Shown piece after piece: positions 56,012 to 64,000 of a DNA stretch of 64,000 bases. The position numbers were made by a program, and so were the translations under genes. Each line of letters opens with the position of its first letter. The first letter of the stretch is position 1. The notes under the pieces are model-generated. The model did not search any database and had not been told where the DNA came from. It worked only from the letters and a program-made list of their open reading frames with translations. The stretch lies in assembly GCA_934675735.1 (NCBI GenBank), contig CAKURR010000012.1, positions 15,454 to 79,453 on the forward strand, in the 5' to 3' direction. The stretch is from an uncultured Clostridia bacterium. Lineage in GTDB: Bacteria; Bacillota; Clostridia; Christensenellales; Aristaeellaceae.

Positions 56012-56422
56012 TTAGATTTGATACTTGCGGATGCTCTCCGGCACATTCTCCGCGTCCTCGCTGAAGCTGATAACCAAATCGCACTGGGCGTTGGCCACCA
56101 GACGCTCGAGCTGCGCAAAGAAATCGACCAGCTCGGCCGCCTCGGCCTTCGCCAGCTTGAGGAACGCATCGACATAGATTACGCTGATATCGTAGTTGCC
56201 CGCGAGAATGCCGGCCAGAAAGCCGTAGAACGGCTCCTTGCCCTTGACGGCGTACTCGCTCGCGTCGATAAAACGAATCTGCGGCTTGAGGCTGAGGGTG
56301 TAGCTCTTGTCATCGTCGATGAACAGCACATTGCCCTTCGCTTCCTTCACGGAAGCGTTCGCCATATCCAAAATGCGCTTGGTCTTGCCGGAACCCTTCT
56401 TGCCAAAGATAACCTGGATCAC
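56012..56422 (-). CDS. Small P-loop ATP-binding protein
   Basis: A 136-residue single-domain P-loop NTPase. Walker A is FGKKGSGKTKR (about 7-16); VLFIDDD and ISVIYVDAFL could be Walker B-like strands; a helix rich in Ala/Glu follows. This is a short clostridial family sometimes labelled PilT-like in databases, though it lacks the secretion-ATPase boxes. The GTG at 56422 follows GGGAGGG by 7 bases; the frame extends to 56461 without an RBS. A TATAAT -10 is at 56460-56465 with a poor -35. Function unknown. Confidence 0.68.
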   Translation of the reverse strand: MIQVIFGKKGSGKTKRILDMANASVKEAKGNVLFIDDDKSYTLSLKPQIRFIDASEYAVKGKEPFYGFLAGILAGNYDISVIYVDAFLKLAKAEAAELVDFFAQLERLVANAQCDLVISFSEDAENVPESIRKYQI

Positions 56423-56561
56423 GGTCAATCCCTCCCTTTCTTGTTTTCTGATTACCCACATTATAGCTTAAATCCACCGCCCTGCATAGCCCCTAAATTT
56501 GTTTTTTGCCCGAAAAAAACGGCAGGTCAGCGGATAAATTTGTCTTTTTTGTTGGTTTATC

Positions 56562-56590
56562 TTGCTTTTTCTGTGTCGTCATGCTATAAA
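56562..56590 (+). promoter_or_regulatory. Sigma-A promoter (extended -10) of the Pro/Thr-repeat protein gene
   Basis: TTGCTT (56562-56567), 17-base spacer ending TGC, TATAAA (56585-56590). It leaves a 5' UTR of about 110 bases. Confidence 0.7.
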
Positions 56591-56710
56591 TATTTCATAC
56601 ACATTGCCAAAAAGAAATCCCTTCGGGGCAGTCAACAATTCCAAAACCCGCCGCATACAAATGAATCAAAGCGCGCGGCGCGCCGCGTTGTGAAAGGAGC
56701 GACTTTTCCA

Positions 56711-58747
56711 ATGAAACGCCTTGTTTCCCTCCTGCTGCTCTTGGCCCTGTGCCTGTGTGCCCTGCCCGCGCTGGGCGAGGCGGCGCAGCCCTGCTATTGG
56801 CAGCTCACACAGGTGAGCGTCGAAACAGCTTCAAGCGGGTCTGTCGGCCCGTGCGAGGCGGCGACGAGCGCCGTGCCGCTGGACGGCCTTTCCCCTGCCG
56901 AGATGATGGACAGGCTCGACGCGGCGCACACCTTCTCGGTGGATGTCACCCGCGAGGCGACGGATGCGCATGCACACGCAGATTACGCCCTCTCCGGCAT
57001 GCCCGCGCTGGTGCCGGGCGCGGGCAGCGCGCGCCTTTCGCTGACCGGCGTAACCGCCAACCCGACCAGCTCGTTTTACCTGTACGCCTCCGTCTACGCG
57101 AACAGGGCCCGCGTGCTGCGCGTCCGCAGTTCCGGCGCATGGGTGTTCCGCGTCGCCTTCCCGCGGACGGCAGCCGCAGGCTCGACGCGCACCGTGAAGA
57201 TGACCGCGAAGGAAATTCAGGGCTATGCGGATGTGACCGTCAGCTACGTCTATACCGCCATGCCGGGCAAAATGCTGGTGGAAGCCAACGGCGACACCGT
57301 GCTGTATGACCCGCTGGGCAACGAAATCGACCGCATTCCGCGCAGAACGGACGCGGCCCTGCCCGTGTTCGCCTCCGCGTCGGGCGCGGACGGGGATATC
57401 CTCTTCTCCGCCGAGGCGCAGAACGACGGCTCGCTGCTGGTGCGCTTCCTGCCCGACAGCGGGCTGACGCTTGAGGAAATGCTCTCGCTCATCCGCACCG
57501 CTCAGGCCGCCGCGCAGACGGATGCTGTCGGCGGCGCGTCCTCCGTCGCGTCGCTGAAAGCCGACGCGAACGCCGCCACGCTGTATCTCGCGCCCGATGC
57601 GGATCTGTCCGACGAGGCGCTCTCGCTGCTCATCGGCGCGGCCTCCGGCAGCGCGGTCAGCGTGCCCACGCTTCAAGACGCCGTGGAAGCGGGCGAAGTC
57701 GCGCTCGACGCACAGCCCACGCCCGAGCCGCAGGCCATGACCTACGGCAGGCTGAAAGAACTGCTTGCCCGCGGCGAAACGCCGACCCCGACCGCCACGC
57801 CCGCCTACCTCTCCGCCGCCGCGAAGGAATCGCAGAACGCACAGGCCGTCGCGCTCTACGGCGAAAACGGCGTGGAAGCCGTCGCCCTTGCACCGAACAC
57901 CGCGGCGGACGGCGAAGCCCTGTCGGCCATCGCGGGCGCGCTCGCCCAAGCCGGGCAGGATCGCGAGGGCTATGAAGCGCTGTTCGGTGAAAGTGCCGAA
58001 ACCTTCGGCCTGACCGACACGGACAGCGCGCTGCGCTTCGACCCCAAGAGCGGCGACGCGGCGGCGGTCTCCATCGCCGCGATTGACGACAGTACGCTGA
58101 TGCTCGTGCAGCCGGGCAGCGTCGCGCAGCTGCAAAAACAGCTGAGTCAGCTGCTGACGACGCTTCGCGCCACGCCGACTCCCACGCCGACACCTACACC
58201 TACCCCGACTCCCACGCCGACACCTACGCCTACCCCGACGCCCGAGCCGACTCCGACTCCCACGCCTGTCCCCACGGACACGCCCGCGCCGACGCCCACG
58301 CCTACGCCTGTCCCCACGGACACCCCCAAGCCGACTCCGACGCCCACGCCCGTCCCCACGGACACGCCTGCGCCGACTCCGACGCCTACGCCCGTCCCCA
58401 CGGACACGCCTGCGCCGACGCCCACGCCCACGCCTGTCCCCACGGACACGCCTGCGCCGACGCCCACGCCCACGCCTGTCCCCACGGACACCCCGGAGCC
58501 GACTCCGACGCCCACACCTGTCCCCACGGACACGCCTGAGCCGACTCCGACGCCTACGCCTGTCCCCACGCACACCCCCAAGCCGACGCCTACGCCTACG
58601 CTCGTTCCCACGCCCAGCCCGTCCCCCACGCCGCTGATGGCGACGACGGTCAACGGCGTGCCGCTGAGCATCGTAATTCTGCTCGTGATTCTGATTTTTG
58701 TCGTGCTGGCGATGTTGATTATCGTCGCGTGCAAGAAACGCGACTAA
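56711..58747 (+). CDS. Surface-anchored protein with Pro/Thr repeat stalk
   Basis: A 678-residue exported protein. Signal peptide 1-22 (LLLLLALCLCALPALG), an N-terminal beta-rich domain (about 30-220), an Ala-rich helical region (about 220-485), then a Pro/Thr stalk (about 487-640) and a C-terminal membrane helix (about 650-672, SIVILLVILIFVVLAMLIIV) ending in CKKRD. The stalk has TP dipeptides, then eight 14-residue units VPTDTPxPTPTPTP where x is A, K or E (the last has VPTHTP). Such stalks span the cell wall and are often O-glycosylated. The ATG at 56711 follows AAAGGAG by 11 bases. The N-terminal domains match no family I can name. Confidence 0.75.
   Translation: MKRLVSLLLLLALCLCALPALGEAAQPCYWQLTQVSVETASSGSVGPCEAATSAVPLDGLSPAEMMDRLDAAHTFSVDVTREATDAHAHADYALSGMPALVPGAGSARLSLTGVTANPTSSFYLYASVYANRARVLRVRSSGAWVFRVAFPRTAAAGSTRTVKMTAKEIQGYADVTVSYVYTAMPGKMLVEANGDTVLYDPLGNEIDRIPRRTDAALPVFASASGADGDILFSAEAQNDGSLLVRFLPDSGLTLEEMLSLIRTAQAAAQTDAVGGASSVASLKADANAATLYLAPDADLSDEALSLLIGAASGSAVSVPTLQDAVEAGEVALDAQPTPEPQAMTYGRLKELLARGETPTPTATPAYLSAAAKESQNAQAVALYGENGVEAVALAPNTAADGEALSAIAGALAQAGQDREGYEALFGESAETFGLTDTDSALRFDPKSGDAAAVSIAAIDDSTLMLVQPGSVAQLQKQLSQLLTTLRATPTPTPTPTPTPTPTPTPTPTPTPEPTPTPTPVPTDTPAPTPTPTPVPTDTPKPTPTPTPVPTDTPAPTPTPTPVPTDTPAPTPTPTPVPTDTPAPTPTPTPVPTDTPEPTPTPTPVPTDTPEPTPTPTPVPTHTPKPTPTPTLVPTPSPSPTPLMATTVNGVPLSIVILLVILIFVVLAMLIIVACKKRD
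58171..58635 (+). repeat. Coding minisatellite, 42-base units
   Basis: It encodes the Pro/Thr stalk of the gene at 56711. Units start with GTCCCCACGGACAC and differ mainly at synonymous third positions and at one variable residue, which suggests repeat-number variation by slippage or recombination. Confidence 0.9.
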
Positions 58748-58755
58748 ACCGTGCC

Positions 58756-58789
58756 GCCCTCCGCTTCCATGCGGAGGGCGCATTTTTTT
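58756..58789 (+). terminator. Intrinsic terminator after the Pro/Thr-repeat gene
   Basis: GCCCTCCGC-TTCCAT-GCGGAGGGC, then GCA and seven T. Confidence 0.92.
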
Positions 58790-58839
58790 GCCCGCGCGGC
58801 ATATGGTGTAGGGAAGTCTGCCAAATCGGAGGGATGCTT

Positions 58840-59895
58840 TTGACTACCGCCAGAACCCTTTTCCCGGGCGCGATGGGCCCGAACGGCTTCATCTCCTGCT
58901 TCGACCACCTCATCGACGAATCGATTCTGCGGCGCAAGCTGATTCTCAAGGGCGGGCCGGGCGTGGGCAAATCCACGTTCATGCGCCGCGTGCATGCTGC
59001 GCTCTGCGCGGACGGCAAATCCTCGACGCTGTATTTCTGCTCGGGCGACCCCGACAGCCTGGACGGCGCGGCCATCCCCCACGCGGGCCTGCTCATTCTG
59101 GACGGCACCGCGCCGCATATCGTGGACCCCGAAATCCCCGGCGCGAGGGACAGCATCATCAATCTGGGCGAATGCCTCGACGAACCGGCCATGCGCCCGC
59201 GCCTGCCCCATATCCGCGCCTGTATGGCCGATAACGCCGCCTGCTCCCGCCGCGCCCGCGCCTGTCTCGCCGCAGCCGCCGCGCTGGCCGGGGAGAACGC
59301 CGCCATCCTGCACGCCGCCACGGACGCGGAACGCCTTTTCCGCATAACCCAATCGCTGATACAGACCGTGCTCACGCCCGACGCGCCGAAGGAGGCCGCG
59401 CCGCGTGTGCGCCCCGTCATCACCGACGCGATGACCCCGAAGGGGCACATCAGCCTGATTGGCGAAAACCCGCAGCCGCGCGTCATCCGCCTGCTCTTCC
59501 ATCGGGGCATGGACGGCACGCCCGTTCTGCGCAGCCTGAGCGGCGCCGTGCGCGCGGCTGGATACGGCGTGGAGGAACACCTGAATCCCCTCGTGCCGGG
59601 CAGGCTGCTCCACCTCACCATTCCCGCGCTCGATACCCTCGTCACCACGGGCGAACAGCTCGCCGCCGAACAGACCTTCGATTTCGCCGCCTGCATCCCG
59701 CAGGGCGCGCTGCTTCGGCACGAATGCGCGCTTGAGCAGGGCCGCGCGGGGATTCAGCTGCATCTGCACCGCGCGGGCGCGGCGCTCGCCCAGGCGAAGG
59801 AGCTGCACGACGAGCTGGAATCCTTCTACGTGCCCAATATGGATTTCGGGAAGTGGCAGACGCTGCTCGACCGAACGCTGGAGAGCTTGAAATAG
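58840..59895 (+). CDS. P-loop ATPase, PRK06851-like family
   Basis: A 351-residue P-loop protein. An N-terminal GFISCFDHLIDE leads into Walker A KGGPGVGKSTFMRR (about 40-53); CSGDPDSLDGA and LILDGTAPH follow. Relatives have a second, similar P-loop domain in the C-terminal half; here the corresponding site is HRGMDGTPVLRSL, in which the GxxGxGKS pattern is lost. The TTG at 58840 has GGAGGG 6 bases upstream; the ATG at 58834 touches the RBS. It follows a terminator, and its own promoter was not found. Function unknown; relatives occur in spore-forming Firmicutes. Confidence 0.7.
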   Translation: MTTARTLFPGAMGPNGFISCFDHLIDESILRRKLILKGGPGVGKSTFMRRVHAALCADGKSSTLYFCSGDPDSLDGAAIPHAGLLILDGTAPHIVDPEIPGARDSIINLGECLDEPAMRPRLPHIRACMADNAACSRRARACLAAAAALAGENAAILHAATDAERLFRITQSLIQTVLTPDAPKEAAPRVRPVITDAMTPKGHISLIGENPQPRVIRLLFHRGMDGTPVLRSLSGAVRAAGYGVEEHLNPLVPGRLLHLTIPALDTLVTTGEQLAAEQTFDFAACIPQGALLRHECALEQGRAGIQLHLHRAGAALAQAKELHDELESFYVPNMDFGKWQTLLDRTLESLK

Positions 59896-59918
59896 GCATC
59901 AAACCGCCACCCTTACGC

Positions 59919-59946
59919 CTCCCCCGCCGCCTCGGGGGAGGTTTTT
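59919..59946 (+). terminator. Intrinsic terminator after the P-loop ATPase gene
   Basis: CCTCCCCCG-CCGCCT-CGGGGGAGG followed by TTTTT. Confidence 0.92.
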
Positions 59947-60090
59947 AACATTTACGTTATATACAAATCGATTTATCTTGTCTGAATACGGTCTTAACGG
60001 CTTCCGAACTAACATTTTGGTATGTTAGCTTAAAATTTATCATTCTGTTTTGTCATTTTTTGACTATTTTTAACAAATTATATTAGGATA

Positions 60091-60129
60091 TTGCATTCAG
60101 TCGGTATATGTAGTATACTAGTGTACATA
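60091..60129 (+). promoter_or_regulatory. Promoter and possible operator of the TRAP operon
   Basis: TTGCAT (60091-60096), 17-base spacer, TATACT (60114-60119). TATGTA (60107-60112) and TACATA (60124-60129) form a perfect inverted repeat across the -10, a good place for a repressor. Confidence 0.72.
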
Positions 60130-60252
60130 AAGAGAAATTGATAAACATTTCTGAATCCACTTCATATTTCCTGTCGTTTTTACTGTTTTTCCCCTTTCTT
60201 TTTGCATCCCAGGCCGTAGCCAATCGAGCCTGAAATAAATGGAGGTAGACTC

Positions 60253-61239
60253 ATGAAAAAGACAACCGGTATCCTTCTCGCTCTGGCGCTCGTGCTCGTC
60301 TGCATGGCCGGCACCGCGTCCGCCGCTTCTTACAAACTGCTCTTCGGCCACACGCTGACCGAGAACGACGCGTTCCACAAGGCAATGGTCGCCTGGGCGG
60401 ACGCCGTGAAGCAGGACACCAACGGCGAAGTCGAAATCGAAATCTACGCCAACTCCGCGCTGGGCACGGAAGAGGACGTGCTCGAGCAGATGCGTCAGGG
60501 CGCCGGCATCGGCTGGCAGACCGACTTCGGCCGCGCGGGCAGCTACGTCACCGAGCTTTCCGTGATGAACGCGCCGTACTTCATCAGCAGCATTGAGGAA
60601 GCCGAAGCGCTGCAAGGCTCCGCGACGCTCAACGGCTACATGGATCAGCTGGCCGCGCAGTACGGCCTGCGCCCCATCTCCTTTGAGTGGGTGCAGGGCA
60701 ACCGCGTCGTGTTCTCCAACAAGAAGGCGACCGACCCTGCCGGCATGAGCGCCATGTCCATCCGTTCCGCGAACGCCCCGATTTGGCTGGAATCCATCAA
60801 GTCTCTGGGCTGCACCGCGGTTGCGCTCTCCTACGGCGAAATCTACTCCAGCATTCAGACCAAAGTTGTGGACGGCTGCGAACTGCCCTACAACGCCGCG
60901 CTGAGCCTGAACATTCAGGAAGTCTGCAAATACATCATCGAGACCAACCACATCTTCCAGATGAACCTGATGGTCGTCGGCGAGGAATGGTGGCAGAACC
61001 TGCCGGATGAATACAAGCAGATTCTCATCGACGACTGCAACGCCGCGGGCCGCGCCGCTTCCGAAGAGCTGGCCGCCACCTCCGCGCAGAGCAAGCAGAC
61101 GATGATCGACGCGGGCATGGAGCTCGTCTCTTACGAGGATCTGGACAGCGCCGCCTTCATCGAGGCTTCTCAGGCCGCTTACGACGCGCTGGGCCTGAGC
61201 GACGTGCGCGCCGCCATCTACTCCGAAATCGGCAAGTAA
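60253..61239 (+). CDS. dctP: TRAP transporter substrate-binding protein DctP
   Basis: A 328-residue TRAP binding protein. Signal peptide 1-25 (TASA-AS), mature start YKLLFGHTLTENDAFHKAM, SALGTEEDVLEQMRQG and the Arg-containing MSIRSANAPIWLESIKSLG (the Arg contacts the ligand carboxylate), then GEIYSSIQTKVVDGCELP. Typical ligands are C4-dicarboxylates or sugar acids. ATG with GGAGG 7 bases upstream. A hairpin after the gene (61273) probably reduces transcription of dctQM. With an Rpe-type epimerase downstream, a sugar acid is plausible (inference). Confidence 0.93.
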   Translation: MKKTTGILLALALVLVCMAGTASAASYKLLFGHTLTENDAFHKAMVAWADAVKQDTNGEVEIEIYANSALGTEEDVLEQMRQGAGIGWQTDFGRAGSYVTELSVMNAPYFISSIEEAEALQGSATLNGYMDQLAAQYGLRPISFEWVQGNRVVFSNKKATDPAGMSAMSIRSANAPIWLESIKSLGCTAVALSYGEIYSSIQTKVVDGCELPYNAALSLNIQEVCKYIIETNHIFQMNLMVVGEEWWQNLPDEYKQILIDDCNAAGRAASEELAATSAQSKQTMIDAGMELVSYEDLDSAAFIEASQAAYDALGLSDVRAAIYSEIGK

Positions 61240-61272
61240 GCTCGTTTCCGCATAACAGCGTTCCTCAAACAG

Positions 61273-61300
61273 GTATCCCCCCTTTTGGGGGGATACTCTT
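61273..61300 (+). terminator. Attenuator-like hairpin between dctP and dctQ
   Basis: GTATCCCCCC-TTTT-GGGGGGATAC followed by TCTTGT; the weak T run suggests partial read-through, allowing binding protein excess. Confidence 0.75.
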
Positions 61301-61331
61301 GTAATGGGGGCTTAGAAAAGGGTGTGAACGG

Positions 61332-61859
61332 ATGAAAACACTGTATAAAAGGCTTTGTCAGGCCGAATTTTTAATCAGCGCGCTGTGCCTGATTGCCAGC
61401 GTCATTCTGATTTTCACGCAGGCGCTCTTCCGCCTGGCGGATCACCCCATCAACTGGGGCATGTATATCGCGCTGTTCCTCTTCACGTGGAGCACGTTCC
61501 TCGGCGCGGATATCGCCTACCGCAACAACAACACGGTTTACGTCGATATCTTCATCAACAAAATGCCGAAAAAGCTGCAAGGCGCGCTGCGGCTCGTCTG
61601 CCAGCTGCTTTCGCTGGCGTTTATGATTGCGATGATTTACTTCGGCGTGCTGCTGTGCATCAAATCCAAGGCGCGCCCGTATCAGGCGCTGCAAGGGTTC
61701 AGCTATTCGTGGGTCGCGCTGAGTGTGCCGATCAGCTTCTCGCTGATGGTGATCACCTGCCTGCGCAAGATGTATTACGAATGGGTGCGCCACGAAGAGC
61801 CGCCCGTCGTGGATATCGTCCGCTTTAAGAGCAAAAAGAAAGGGGGCGGCGCGAAATGA
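61332..61859 (+). CDS. dctQ: TRAP transporter small permease DctQ
   Basis: A 175-residue small TRAP membrane subunit with four helices. LYKRLCQAEFLISALCLIASVIL is helix one; FTWSTFLGADIAYRNNNTVYVDIF carries the conserved Trp and the GADIA...NNxVxVD segment; FSYSWVALSVPISFSLMV forms the last helix. The C-terminus is Lys-rich. The ATG at 61332 follows GGTGTGAACGG, a weak RBS. Its stop overlaps dctM (ATGA, 4 bases). It links the binding protein to the large permease. Confidence 0.9.
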   Translation: MKTLYKRLCQAEFLISALCLIASVILIFTQALFRLADHPINWGMYIALFLFTWSTFLGADIAYRNNNTVYVDIFINKMPKKLQGALRLVCQLLSLAFMIAMIYFGVLLCIKSKARPYQALQGFSYSWVALSVPISFSLMVITCLRKMYYEWVRHEEPPVVDIVRFKSKKKGGGAK

Positions 61860-63136
61860 TTCTCGTCTTTATCGCCTTCCTCGGCCTGCTGTTTATCGGC
61901 ATGCCCGTGGGCTTTGCAGTCGGCCTTTCCGGCGCGCTGTATTTCCTCCAGCATCTGGAATTCCCGATGACCACCATCGTCCAGCTGCCGATTACCCAGA
62001 CCCAGAGCGTCACGCTGCTGGCCGTTCCGCTGTTCATCTTCGCGGGCAACCTGATGAATGCCAGCGGCATCACCAACAAGCTCATCGAGCTGGCGACGCT
62101 GCTCACCGGCCACATGAAGGGCGGCCTCGCGCAGGTCAGCGTCGTGCTGAGCACGCTGATGGGCGGCGTTTCCGGCTCAACCAACGCCGACGCGGCGATG
62201 GAATCCCGCGTGCTCGGGCCTGACATGCTCAAGCAGGGCTATTCCAAGGGCTACACCGGCGCGGTTATCGGCTGGACGGCCCTCATCACCTCCACCATCC
62301 CGCCGGGAGTCGCGATGATTACCTACGGCACGGTGGCCAACGTCTCCATCGGCCGCCTGTTCCTTGCGGGCTTGGTCGTCGGCATTGTAATGATGATTTT
62401 CTACATGCTCATCGTCCGCCTGACCTCCGGCCTGAAGGGCTATCAGCCCGCGCGCGAAAAGAAGGCGACGCTCGGCGAAATCGGCGAAAACCTCAAGACC
62501 AGCATCTGGGCGCTGATTTTCCCGTTCCTGCTGCTGTTCGGTCTGCGTCTGGGCCTGTTCACCACGGCGGAATGCGGCGCGTTTGCGTGCGCCTACGCGG
62601 TGTTTGTCGGCGTTTTCATCTACAAAAGGCTGGACGGCGAAACCTTCTTCGATACCATGCGCAGCGCCATTCTGGATAACGGCGGCATCATGCTGATGAT
62701 CAGCATGTCCGGCATATTCGGTTACGGCGTGCCGCTGGACAAGATTCCGCAGAAGGTGACGACCCTCATCACCGGCATCAACGCCAGCCCGTTCTTCGTG
62801 ATGTCGCTGGTCGTGCTGTTCCTGATTATTCTGGGCATGTTCATGGAAGGCAGCATCATCATCCTGCTGACCACGCCGATTCTTCTGCCGCTGGTGCAGG
62901 CGGTCGGCGTGAATCCGGTGGTATTCGGTCTGGTTGTCAGCGTCATTGTGACAATGGGCAACCTCACCCCGCCGGTCGGCATCGCGATGTACACAGTCTG
63001 CGATATTCTGGATATCGATTTGAAGGATTACATCATCGAGAGCATCCCCTTCTTCGTCGCCACGATGGTGGAGGTCGCCGTCATGCTCTTCATGCCTCAA
63101 ATCGTCATGTTCCTGCCCAACCTGATTTTCGGCTGA
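61856..63136 (+). CDS. dctM: TRAP transporter large permease DctM
   Basis: A 426-residue large TRAP subunit with about 12 helices. FLGLLFIGMPVGFAVGLSGALYF, VPLFIFAGNLMNASGITNKLI, GGVSGSTNADAAMESRVLGPDM and the C-terminal GNLTPPVGIAMY are diagnostic. GSTNADAA and NLTPPVG correspond to the re-entrant hairpin loops that bind sodium and substrate. ATG overlapping dctQ, with AAAGGGGG upstream. The epimerase gene follows after 19 bases, so the operon is dctP-dctQ-dctM-epimerase. Confidence 0.95.
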   Translation: MILVFIAFLGLLFIGMPVGFAVGLSGALYFLQHLEFPMTTIVQLPITQTQSVTLLAVPLFIFAGNLMNASGITNKLIELATLLTGHMKGGLAQVSVVLSTLMGGVSGSTNADAAMESRVLGPDMLKQGYSKGYTGAVIGWTALITSTIPPGVAMITYGTVANVSIGRLFLAGLVVGIVMMIFYMLIVRLTSGLKGYQPAREKKATLGEIGENLKTSIWALIFPFLLLFGLRLGLFTTAECGAFACAYAVFVGVFIYKRLDGETFFDTMRSAILDNGGIMLMISMSGIFGYGVPLDKIPQKVTTLITGINASPFFVMSLVVLFLIILGMFMEGSIIILLTTPILLPLVQAVGVNPVVFGLVVSVIVTMGNLTPPVGIAMYTVCDILDIDLKDYIIESIPFFVATMVEVAVMLFMPQIVMFLPNLIFG

Positions 63137-63155
63137 TTGCACGGGAGGCCACACT

Positions 63156-63863
63156 ATGAAACCAATCGTCATCAACTCTCCCTCGATTGCCAACTGCAAC
63201 ACGCTGCATGTGCGCGAGGATATTGAGCAGCTCCGCGCGGCCGGGGTGACGTATCTGCACGTCGATTTGATGGACGGCAACTACGTGCCCAACCTCTGTT
63301 TTCCGGTGCGCATGATGCAGGATTTGAAGGATGAATATCCCGATATGACGCTCGACGTGCACATGATGGTCACCAACCCCATCGACTATGTGGACCGCAT
63401 GGCCGACGCGGGCGTGGATTACCTCAGCTTCCACGCGGACAGCACGCCGTTTGTCATCCGCACGCTCGACCGCATTCACGCCAAGGGCATGAAGGGCGGC
63501 GTTGTCATCAACCCGTCCCAGCGCATCGACACGGTGGAGCCGTATATCGACAAGCTCGACATGGTCACGCTGATGGCCGTCGAGCCGGGCTTTGCGGGCC
63601 AGAAATTCATGATGAGCACCGTGGAACGCGTGGCGCAGCTGGCCACCCTCCGCAAGCGTTACGGCAAGGAATTTTTGATTAACGTGGACGGCGCGATGAC
63701 CTACGAGGGCCTGACCCCGTGCATCCGCCGCGGCGCGAACGTCATCGTGACCGGCATTTTCACCATCTTTAAGCAGCCGGAAGGCATCGTCGGCGCGTGC
63801 AAGCGCTTTGACGAAACCTGCCAAGCCGCGCTGGATGCCGGCCTCATCGGCGACGCGTATTAA
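63156..63863 (+). CDS. Ribulose-phosphate 3-epimerase family protein (Rpe or AlsE-like)
   Basis: A 235-residue TIM-barrel epimerase. Metal ligands and catalytic Asp residues lie in LHVDLMDGNYVPN (His/Asp), DVHMMVTNP (His) and INVDGAMT (Asp); AVEPGFAGQKF is the phosphate loop. Sequence features such as HADSTPFVIRTLDRI and the TRAP operon context hint at a substrate other than ribulose 5-phosphate, for example allulose 6-phosphate or a related ketose phosphate, as in AlsE. The ATG follows GGGAGG by 8 bases. The last complete gene in the window. Confidence 0.88.
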   Translation: MKPIVINSPSIANCNTLHVREDIEQLRAAGVTYLHVDLMDGNYVPNLCFPVRMMQDLKDEYPDMTLDVHMMVTNPIDYVDRMADAGVDYLSFHADSTPFVIRTLDRIHAKGMKGGVVINPSQRIDTVEPYIDKLDMVTLMAVEPGFAGQKFMMSTVERVAQLATLRKRYGKEFLINVDGAMTYEGLTPCIRRGANVIVTGIFTIFKQPEGIVGACKRFDETCQAALDAGLIGDAY

Positions 63864-63945
63864 GCCTTTCTCTTCACACCCAAAAAAGACTGTCAAGCTC
63901 TTAAACCCAATATTTCAGAAAAACTAAGGAACCTCTGAATAATAA

Positions 63946-64000
63946 GCCCTATATTCTGGTCTAACGCGCCATTCAAGCGTTTTTTCAGAATACAGGGCTT
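63946..64000 (+). repeat. Imperfect inverted repeat at the window end
   Basis: AAGCCCTATATTCTG (63946-63960) and CAGAATACAGGGCTT (63986-64000) pair with one mismatch around 25 bases. It could be a terminator for the TRAP operon or one end of a repeat element cut by the window edge. The preceding 63889-63920 tract resembles 27236-27270. Confidence 0.6.

Larger units (their letters stand above)
59896..60252. other. 357-base A/T-rich intergenic region before the TRAP operon
   Basis: It holds a terminator at 59919-59946, an A/T-rich tract (59950-60090) without recognised structure, and the TRAP promoter with an overlapping inverted repeat (60091-60129). The sharp drop in G+C compared with the flanks is notable. 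Confidence 0.75.

Noticed and set aside
56012..56422. Calling the small P-loop protein a second PilT or the missing PilB
   Set aside because: It is 136 residues and lacks Asp, Walker B and His boxes of secretion ATPases.
58171..58635. Regular 42-base repeats that resemble a CRISPR-like array
   Set aside because: The units are contiguous without spacers and encode an in-frame Pro/Thr stalk.

Overview
The window is about 60% G+C and reads like a chromosome segment of an anaerobic, high-GC Firmicute, most likely a gut Clostridia lineage. The evidence is AGGAGG-type ribosome binding sites, sigma-A promoters (TTGACA, 17 bp, TATAAT), the Firmicute order rplS-rbgA-rnhB-yraN, a CggR-headed glycolysis operon, a split iron-sulfur L-serine dehydratase, an ECF sigma/DUF4349 anti-sigma pair and clostridial-type pilin genes. 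No tRNA, rRNA, CRISPR array, prophage or complete insertion sequence was seen. The taxonomic placement is inference.

Layout. 1-4.6 kb (+): an oxoproline/glutamate cluster with two separate halves of D-glutamate cyclase (DUF4392 and DUF1445) around 5-oxoprolinase pxpB, pxpC and pxpA. 4.7-12 kb (-): rplS, rbgA, rnhB, yraN, a 1307-residue double GT-C glycosyltransferase and a PHP phosphatase. 12.1-22.5 kb (-): a solute-binding protein, two secreted flavin reductases with FMN domains at opposite ends, two LysR regulators and a polar amino acid ABC transporter. 22.8-25.3 kb (-): ECF sigma factor, DUF4349 anti-sigma protein and a SIMPL protein; sigma gene and SIMPL gene share a GGGAAC-N17-CGTCTA promoter. 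25.6-30.8 kb (-): cggR, pgk, tpiA, gpmI. 31-33 kb: isochorismatase-family hydrolase, membrane XRE regulator, PAP2 protein. 33.1-39.9 kb (-): a pseudopilin/PilT/PilC operon with a transglutaminase at its head and a BTAD regulator near its end, followed by a decayed flavin reductase. 40-45.5 kb (+): SGNH-like membrane protein, DUF3842, YhcH family, GH65 phosphorylase (probably maltose), thioredoxin-reductase-like flavoprotein. 45.6-50.9 kb: unknown protein, RsmF-type methyltransferase, HAD phosphatase and NanA/DapA-type lyase (-), deoD and an M55 aminopeptidase (+). 51-56.4 kb: exonuclease (-), sdaAB-sdaAA (+), thrC and a small P-loop protein (-). 56.7-63.9 kb (+): a Pro/Thr-repeat surface protein, a P-loop ATPase, a TRAP transporter and an Rpe-type epimerase.

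The most striking non-coding feature is a modular family of hairpin repeats in at least 14 places. Arms differ between copies but remain complementary, and the GGGGC-NNN-GCCCC hairpin almost always lies next to a gene end, often in inverted pairs that bracket the intergenic region, as in REPIN-type elements. In two cases the repeat supplies the last codons and stop of the neighbouring gene.

The gene content suggests an organism that ferments amino acids (serine, glutamate/oxoproline, D-amino acid peptides) and alpha-glucosides, uses secreted flavoproteins to reduce unidentified organic acceptors, and builds an unusual pilus-like secretion apparatus.
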